Below, piece by piece: positions 13,872 to 17,955 of a stretch of 17,955 nucleotides of DNA. A program made the translations under genes and the position numbers. Under the pieces are notes generated by a model that searched no databases, had not been told where the DNA came from, and was given only the letters and a program-made list of their open reading frames with translations. Position 1 is the stretch's first letter, and each line of letters opens with the position of its first letter. The stretch is from NCBI GenBank assembly GCA_964446865.1, contig CAYURD010000082.1, forward strand, positions 1 through 17,955, given 5' to 3'. This DNA comes from Glaciecola sp964446865. GTDB taxonomy: Bacteria; Pseudomonadota; Gammaproteobacteria; Enterobacterales; Alteromonadaceae.

Positions 13872-14921
13872 TTATTTCCAACCAGCCTTGTCCATTAGCA
13901 TAAGCGCTTTGCCATTATTTTTACCCATTTCTTCTAAAGAAACACTTTGCGCCGTAAATTCGCCTAAAGACTGCAGTTCTGGGCTAGCAGCCACACCCTC
14001 AATTACTGGATATTCATGATTAACTTCTGCATACCATTTTTGAGATTCAGGTAACAACATGTAAGCCAGCAACTTTTCTGCATTGTCGATATTGCGCGCA
14101 AATTTAACTAAGGCTGCGCCCGATACGTTCACGTGCACGCCCATTTCACCGTCTGCTTGATCATGCCAGATTACACCGACTTGCTCGGCAATTTTACGTG
14201 TTTCTTCGTCTTTACTCGACAACATGCCGCCAAGGTAATAAGTATTGGCGATTGCTAATGCACATTCACCGGCAACAAGGGCTTTGATTTGATCGCGATC
14301 GCCGCCTTTAGGAGAGCGCGCAAAGTTCTTAACTATCCCTTTTGCCCATTCAAGTACAGTGTCTTCGCTCCAAAGCTCAATTAACGCAGCTGACATCGAC
14401 TGATTGTATATATTGCTTGAAGAACGAATACAGATGCTGTTGCGGTACTTTTCGCTGACCAAGTCACTTAGTTTTGTCACCGATGCAGGGTCAAATGCGC
14501 CCTTTTTATACATAATAGGACGCGCTCTTTTGGTTAGTGCTAACCAATGGCCTTTAGGATCTTGCCATATTTCATCTAAGCTTTCGGGTATTTGGGCTTT
14601 TTCAAACGCTTGTGTTAAGCCCATTTCTTTTGCACGAACCAAGCGCCCTGCGTCTGCCATAATGACTAAGTCGGCCGACGTAAATTGGCCTTCTGCTTTA
14701 ATACGGCTTAATAAAGCATCTGCTTTACCCGTCACCAGATTTACCGTAATGCCCGTATCTTTCTCAAACTTATCTAGCAAGGGCTTTATTAATGCTTCTT
14801 GACGACCAGAGTATACGTTTACTTCGTCAGCAAGCACAAAGGGCGTAAACACTGATGACGCTAATAGTATGCTTAAGCTAACTATGGCTGATTTTGTAAA
14901 AAAACGAGATAAAATATTAAT
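13872..14921 (-). CDS. fbpA: Periplasmic ferric iron-binding protein (FbpA/IdiA type)
   Basis: Solute-binding lobe of the iron(III) importer. Mature sequence begins DEVNVYSGRQEALIKPLLDK, characteristic of FbpA/IdiA proteins. The adjacent tyrosines in ANTYYLGG are the family's iron ligands. The signal peptide is INILSRFFTKSAIVSLSILL and onward, cleaved after VLA. The start is the puzzle. The open frame extends to an ATG at 15006-15008, but that would put 29 mostly hydrophobic residues before the signal peptide and has no ribosome site. The ATT at 14919-14921 has AAAAGGGG six bases upstream, yields a normal 349-residue precursor, and leaves a perfect palindrome outside the gene. No ATG, GTG or TTG suits the signal peptide. 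I therefore give the ATT start; a base error for ATG is possible. Family assignment is sure, start is not. Confidence 0.88.
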   Translation of the reverse strand: MNILSRFFTKSAIVSLSILLASSVFTPFVLADEVNVYSGRQEALIKPLLDKFEKDTGITVNLVTGKADALLSRIKAEGQFTSADLVIMADAGRLVRAKEMGLTQAFEKAQIPESLDEIWQDPKGHWLALTKRARPIMYKKGAFDPASVTKLSDLVSEKYRNSICIRSSSNIYNQSMSAALIELWSEDTVLEWAKGIVKNFARSPKGGDRDQIKALVAGECALAIANTYYLGGMLSSKDEETRKIAEQVGVIWHDQADGEMGVHVNVSGAALVKFARNIDNAEKLLAYMLLPESQKWYAEVNHEYPVIEGVAASPELQSLGEFTAQSVSLEEMGKNNGKALMLMDKAGWK

Positions 14922-14962
14922 GACTAACCCCTTTTGAAAAATAAAAACCTTTATGACGAGAA

Positions 14963-14979
14963 AATATTCGCCGAATATT
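14963..14979. promoter_or_regulatory. Perfect 8-1-8 palindrome upstream of the iron-binding-protein gene
   Basis: AATATTCG (14963-14970), one central C, then CGAATATT (14972-14979) form an exact inverted repeat with a single central base, the geometry of a dimeric repressor operator. It lies about 28 bp upstream of the AAAAGGGG ribosome site. It is not a Fur box. Within the longer frame it would be coding, which argues against that start. Confidence 0.5.
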
Positions 14980-15050
14980 GAAATCACTGCCATTATTGAC
15001 ACTAGCATGTGTCGATAGTTCTTGATTAGTAACGGATTTCATTGACATAT

Positions 15051-15090
15051 ATTGATAAGCATCGAGAAACATCGATAATTATCAAGAAAC
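15051..15090. repeat. Two abutting 20-bp direct repeats with GATAA/TTATC cores
   Basis: 15051-15070 (ATTGATAAGCATCGAGAAAC) and 15071-15090 (ATCGATAATTATCAAGAAAC) are exactly adjacent and match at 16 of 20 positions. The second contains the palindrome GATAATTATC. They lie between the candidate promoter and the iron-binding-protein gene. Two turns of helix per unit suits tandem protein binding. Similarity to Fur boxes is partial. Confidence 0.6.
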
Positions 15091-15097
15091 ACTCAAA

Positions 15098-15112
15098 TGA
15101 TAATAAGTCTCA
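15098..15112. promoter_or_regulatory. Candidate Fur box
   Basis: TGATAATAAGTCTCA matches the 7-1-7 Fur consensus (TGATAAT-n-ATTATCA) at 12 of the 14 defined positions, with a perfect left half. It lies just downstream of a possible minus-strand promoter, where Fur would block transcription of an iron importer. Known biology makes Fur control likely; this exact site is inference. Confidence 0.4.
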
Positions 15113-15126
15113 ATACGATTAAGTTG

Positions 15127-15156
15127 AGTATAACGATTACTAAAAAAAATAGCTAA
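15127..15156 (-). promoter_or_regulatory. Weak candidate promoter of the iron transporter operon
   Basis: On the minus strand TTAGCT (15151-15156), an 18-bp spacer containing eight T, and TATACT (15127-15132). The -10 is good, the -35 poor. The start near 15120 would leave a leader of about 200 nt holding the candidate Fur box, the 20-bp repeats and the palindrome. Other promoters nearer the gene cannot be excluded. Confidence 0.3.
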
Positions 15157-15181
15157 TGCTTTAGAGCTTGATGATCTTCCA

Positions 15182-15234
15182 TAAACATTTGCATGTAAAG
15201 TGTAAACATTGGCATTTAAATTGTATAAACATTT
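15182..15234 (+). repeat. 21-bp direct repeats in the yciH promoter region
   Basis: 15182-15202 and 15203-15223 are adjacent 21-bp units, matching at 18 of 21 positions; both start TAAACATT and have GCAT and TAAA inside. A partial third copy, TAAACATTT, begins 23 bp later at 15226. Spacing of two helical turns puts the copies on one face of the DNA, and the last overlaps the presumed -10. Confidence 0.6.
15201..15229 (+). promoter_or_regulatory. Candidate promoter of yciH
   Basis: TGTAAA (15201-15206), a 17-bp spacer and TATAAA (15224-15229), about 28 bp before the yciH ATG. The -35 is weak, consistent with a promoter helped or controlled by a protein bound to the overlapping 21-bp repeats. 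Confidence 0.35.
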
Positions 15235-15257
15235 AATGAAACAGAGGTAAAGGATTA

Positions 15258-15581
15258 ATGAGTAATTCTAGACTAGTTTATTCGACAGATGGCGGTCGAG
15301 TTAATAAACAAGATAAACAGCCGATAAATATTCCAGAAGGTGATGGTATCGTGCGTCTAAAGCGCGTCACCAAAGGTAAAAAAGGTAAAGGCGTTAGTGT
15401 TATAGATGGCCTGGCGATGGATCCAGCCGAACTTAAAAAGCTATGCAGTGAACTAAAAAAGCAATGTGGCTGTGGTGGTGCTGTTAAAGACTTTACCATC
15501 GAAATACAAGGCGACGTGCGAGATAAGCTCAAAGTTTTGTTAGAAAATAAAGGCATGAAAGTAAAACTTGCGGGCGGTTAG
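15258..15581 (+). CDS. yciH: SUI1/eIF1-like translation factor YciH
   Basis: Small cytoplasmic protein of the SUI1 family, the bacterial counterpart of eukaryotic eIF1, thought to influence start-site fidelity. The 107 residues match YciH length. The N-terminal part is flexible (SNSRLVYSTDGGRVNKQDK). The SUI1 domain covers about residues 30-107: VRLKRVTKGKKGKGVSVIDGL, then the family hallmark LKKQCGCGGAVKD, then FTIEIQGDVRDKLKVLLENKGMKVKLAGG. GAGG and AAAGGA precede the ATG closely. It is transcribed divergently from the iron transporter and is probably monocistronic or followed by the response-regulator gene 146 bp away. Confidence 0.96.
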   Translation: MSNSRLVYSTDGGRVNKQDKQPINIPEGDGIVRLKRVTKGKKGKGVSVIDGLAMDPAELKKLCSELKKQCGCGGAVKDFTIEIQGDVRDKLKVLLENKGMKVKLAGG

Positions 15582-15596
15582 AAATCGCTGCTTGCA

Positions 15597-15674
15597 TTAA
15601 ACAGTCGCACTAAACAATTGCGATAACCGGCTGCCATAAACAGCTACGATAAACAGCTACGATAAACAGCATTA
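15597..15674 (+). repeat. Degenerate 13-bp tandem repeat array, about six units
   Basis: Two perfect units ATAAACAGCTACG (15636-15648, 15649-15661) are followed by ATAAACAGCATTA (15662-15674). They are preceded in the same register by ATAACCGGCTGCC (15623), CTAAACAATTGCG (15610) and TTAAACAGTCGCA (15597), each sharing 8-9 of 13 positions. It fills about half of the 146-bp yciH/response-regulator spacer. No hairpin terminator is visible there. Confidence 0.7.
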
Positions 15675-15727
15675 AGAATAAACAAGATATGCTAATGATA
15701 CGACATCAAAGAATAAGCAGAGGCTAA

Positions 15728-16525
15728 ATGCAACTTTCTATTTCAGATTTACAAATATTGTTGATTGAACCATCAGATACGCAGGCAAAGATAATCACTA
15801 AATTACTGGCAAAAGAGTCGGTGAACGGTGTTGATATCGTCAAAAATGTGACGCAGGCGAAAATCGCAATAGATAAACATAACGTAGACGTTGTCGTGAG
15901 CAGTATGTACTTAGCCGATGGTACCGGGCTTGATGTGCTCGAATACCTTAAAAACAATGACACAACAGCAAGTGTTCCCTTTATGTTAGTGTCGAGCGAG
16001 ACCAGTCTTGCCAAGCTAGACGTATTTAAACAATCTGGCGTAGCGGCAATTTTACCCAAACCATTTGAACCCATTCATTTAAGTCGAGGATTAAACGCTA
16101 GCTTACAGTTACTGAATACCGAAGAACTGGATTTATCTCTGTTTGATATTCAAAGCGTTAGGGTGTTATTAGTGGATGACAGTCGCCTAGCGCGCAATCA
16201 TATTTCGCGCGTACTTAAAAACATGGGCATTCAAAACATTACCGAGGCCGAAAATGGCGCACTCGCCCTCACCCACTTAAAAGAAAAAGAGTTTGACCTT
16301 GTAGTGACCGACTACAACATGCCAGAAATGGACGGCCGTGAATTATCTGAGTTTATTCGCTTTAACCCCATGACTAGCCATATTCCCATCATTATGGTTA
16401 CCTCAGAATCAACTGACAGCTTGCACATGAGCAACATTCAACAAACAGGCGTGAATGCATTGTGCGATAAGCCTTTTGAATCCGAAGAAGTACGTTCGAT
16501 TTTAGCAAGGCTTCTAGATCAATAA
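15728..16525 (+). CDS. Tandem receiver-domain response regulator, first receiver degenerate
   Basis: Two CheY-like receiver domains and no output domain, 265 residues. The second receiver (about 144-265) is canonical: acidic pair Asp150/Asp151 (VLLVDDS), phospho-acceptor Asp195 (VVTDYNMPEMDG), Thr225 and Lys248 (CDKPFE). The first (about 8-128) keeps the fold, Ser89 and Lys111 (LPKPFEP), but the acidic pair is reduced (LLIEPSD, Glu14) and the acceptor is Ser59 (VVVSSMYLADGTG), so it should not be phosphorylated in the usual way. It may act as a dimerisation or sensing module, with output by protein-protein contact. AGAGG precedes the ATG at only 4 nt. No histidine kinase is nearby. Family is certain, pathway unknown; I do not recognise a gene symbol. 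Confidence 0.93.
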   Translation: MQLSISDLQILLIEPSDTQAKIITKLLAKESVNGVDIVKNVTQAKIAIDKHNVDVVVSSMYLADGTGLDVLEYLKNNDTTASVPFMLVSSETSLAKLDVFKQSGVAAILPKPFEPIHLSRGLNASLQLLNTEELDLSLFDIQSVRVLLVDDSRLARNHISRVLKNMGIQNITEAENGALALTHLKEKEFDLVVTDYNMPEMDGRELSEFIRFNPMTSHIPIIMVTSESTDSLHMSNIQQTGVNALCDKPFESEEVRSILARLLDQ

Positions 16526-16665
16526 CGAAATAGAGGCTTACGCGAACCACATTTTGTTATATCATGTTGATAGGACGTATTTATCAAGCTCGTCGTAGCT
16601 ATTACAGCTAACAAATCCGACAGCCAAACATACCAAACGCAACCATCAACAATCAGGAAAACAGT

Positions 16666-17844
16666 GTGTCTACAGATGTGTTAGCCTCTTTACGTGAGCA
16701 AATAACTAAAACCGACAGTGAGCTACTGTCAATTATCGCTAAGCGCCAAGCTTTAACCGCACAAGTTGCTGAAACAAAAGTGAAGCATAACATTTCGGTT
16801 CGTGATAAAAACCGAGAAGAACAGTTACTTCTACGATTAATTAAGCAAGGCCATGATGTTGGCCTAGACCCGCATTTTATTACCAAGTTATTCCAGCTCA
16901 TTATCGAAGATTCGGTATTACAGCAACAATCAATGCTGCACGAATGGGCTAATCCTGATTCGCGTCTCCCGCTTAACCGTGTTGCCTTTTTAGGTAAAAA
17001 AGGGTCGTATAGTTACTTAGCGACTCAAAAGTACTTTTCGCGCCGACCTGGCGAATTGGTAGAAATTGGCTGCAAGAGCTTTGGCGAAATTATTCAACGA
17101 GTAGAATCACACGAAGCTGACTACGCAGTATTGCCCATCGAAAATACGAGTTCTGGCAGTATTAATGAAGTTTACGACCAACTTCAGCACACACGCTTAA
17201 ATATTGTGGGTGAGCTTACCCATCCTATAAAACACGCCTTGTTGGTGCACGACAATGTTGAAAACGCACAAATCAAAACGATTTATGCCCACCCGCAAGT
17301 GTTTGCCCAATGTAGTCACTTTTTAGCTGAATTTGGGAACATTGAAGTTAAAACATGTGATAGCACCTCAGATGCCATGCTAAAAGTCAGCGAATTAGCA
17401 TCGCCCGAGGCAGCGGCAATAGGCTCTGCCGAAAGCGGTGGTTTTTATTCACTAAAAGCCGTTAAGTCTAATCTCGCCAATCAAAAAGAAAATCATAGTC
17501 GCTTTATTGTGGTAGCAAGCCAATCAATAAAAGTGCCTTTACAAGTGCCAGCAAAAACAACCCTTATCATGTCAACAGTACAAAGCCCTGGCGCACTTTG
17601 CGACGTATTACTTGTGCTTAAAGAAAATGACATCAACATGACAAAGCTGGAATCACGCCCCATTAACGGTAACCCTTGGGAAGAGATGTTCTATATGGAC
17701 GTTGTGGGTAATATTGAAGACGGCCCAATGCAAACCGCTTTTGATAAGTTACGCGGCATGACGCGCTACTTTAAAGTATTAGGTTGCTATCCTGTTGAGG
17801 AAGTATCGCCAACAAGGATCGCGGCGAGTAACGCGCTTAAATAA
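16666..17844 (+). CDS. pheA: Bifunctional chorismate mutase/prephenate dehydratase (P-protein)
   Basis: Converts chorismate to prephenate and then to phenylpyruvate in phenylalanine synthesis. The 392 residues contain an AroQ chorismate mutase (1-90) with catalytic-type Arg10, Arg27, Asp47, Arg50 and Glu51 (VRDKNREEQLL), a prephenate dehydratase domain (about 104-283: VAFLGKKGSYSYLA, LPIENTSSGSINEVYD, NHSRF), and an ACT regulatory domain (about 298-385) with GALC (309-312) and ESRP (329-332) for phenylalanine binding. The usual TRF catalytic motif is SRF here (Ser278). The start is GTG with AGGA seven bases upstream. The 140-bp leader has no Phe-rich leader peptide or obvious attenuator. A short CTAAC-AGTT-GTTAG stem-loop follows the stop, without a T-tract. 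Confidence 0.97.
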   Translation: MSTDVLASLREQITKTDSELLSIIAKRQALTAQVAETKVKHNISVRDKNREEQLLLRLIKQGHDVGLDPHFITKLFQLIIEDSVLQQQSMLHEWANPDSRLPLNRVAFLGKKGSYSYLATQKYFSRRPGELVEIGCKSFGEIIQRVESHEADYAVLPIENTSSGSINEVYDQLQHTRLNIVGELTHPIKHALLVHDNVENAQIKTIYAHPQVFAQCSHFLAEFGNIEVKTCDSTSDAMLKVSELASPEAAAIGSAESGGFYSLKAVKSNLANQKENHSRFIVVASQSIKVPLQVPAKTTLIMSTVQSPGALCDVLLVLKENDINMTKLESRPINGNPWEEMFYMDVVGNIEDGPMQTAFDKLRGMTRYFKVLGCYPVEEVSPTRIAASNALK

Positions 17845-17874
17845 GCTTTGAAACTAACAGTTGTTAGAAAAACC

Positions 17875-17955
17875 ACGTTATTCCCGTTCTACAATAATCA
17901 CGTCATTCCCGCGCAGGCGTAATACTGTTCGGTTAAGCCAAAACCCCGTCATTCC
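17875..17955 (+). repeat. GTCATTCC-type dispersed repeat fragments
   Basis: CGTTATTCCCG (17875), CGTCATTCCCGCGCAGGCG (17901) and CGTCATTCC (17947, cut by the window end) have the form of short intergenic repeats often written GTCATTCCCGCG...GCGGGAATGAC. The second contains the start of the usual inverted repeat but diverges after GGCG. They share the CGTCATTC head with the minus strand of the repeats at 1-68. Confidence 0.55.

Noticed and set aside
15142..15168. Minus-strand AGC..GCT stem followed by eight T, a possible terminator upstream of the iron operon promoter
   Set aside because: Stem is short and bulged, and no minus-strand gene lies upstream; the T-run is as easily a promoter spacer.
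16526..16665. Possible phenylalanine attenuator leader before pheA
   Set aside because: No run of Phe codons, no leader ORF with a ribosome site, and no mutually exclusive hairpins ending in T. A TTGTTA/TATTTA promoter at 16554-16583 is too weak to list.
17851..17870. CTAAC-AGTT-GTTAG as the pheA terminator
   Set aside because: Five-bp AT-rich stem with no T-tract on the coding strand.

Overview
The window reads as chromosomal DNA of a gammaproteobacterium, most likely a marine member of the Alteromonadales. That placement is an inference from gene order (aspS-nudB-ruvCAB-ybgC-tolQRAB-pal-cpoB-tRNA-Lys), protein character and moderately AT-rich composition; I cannot name the genus. It is a scaffold: two runs of exactly 100 N (10846-10945 and 13765-13864) mark contig joins, and the first is flanked by a 55-bp perfect duplication that looks like unmerged contig overlap, not biology.

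Layout. (1) 1-430: two copies of a 32-bp hairpin-bearing repeat, then tRNA-Lys(UUU) on the minus strand with a stable-RNA-like promoter, then the terminator of the tol operon. (2) 431-5778, minus strand: the complete Tol-Pal envelope system in the order ybgC-tolQ-tolR-tolA-tolB-pal-cpoB. TolQ/TolR are the proton-driven motor, TolA spans the periplasm, TolB and Pal form the outer-membrane end, and CpoB couples the machine to peptidoglycan synthesis. (3) 5779-6056: an intergenic region with a convincing plus-strand promoter and terminator, predicting an unrecognised small RNA of about 88 nt opposite to all neighbours. (4) 6057-10659, minus strand: ruvB, ruvA, ruvC (Holliday-junction processing), nudB (folate pathway Nudix hydrolase) and aspS. 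(5) 10955-14921, minus strand: a ferric-iron ABC transporter (ATPase, fused permease, periplasmic iron-binding protein) behind a repeat-rich upstream region. (6) 15258-17844, plus strand: yciH (SUI1/eIF1-like), a tandem receiver-domain response regulator, and pheA (chorismate mutase/prephenate dehydratase). (7) 17875-17955: more GTCATTCC-type dispersed repeat fragments.

The protein-coding content is mostly core housekeeping. The unexplained material is in the spacers: the small-RNA candidate at 5935-6058; short tandem repeats of 11 and 13 bp that contain the tolQ and tolR stop codons; a 13-bp degenerate tandem array after yciH; two exactly abutting 20-bp palindrome-like repeats, a perfect 8-1-8 palindrome and an apparent ATT start codon at the iron-binding-protein gene; 21-bp direct repeats before yciH; and a plus-oriented terminator-like hairpin inside the minus-strand ruv operon. 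Among the proteins, the most notable is the double receiver, whose first domain has lost its phospho-acceptor aspartate. I see no insertion sequence, CRISPR array, prophage or defence system.
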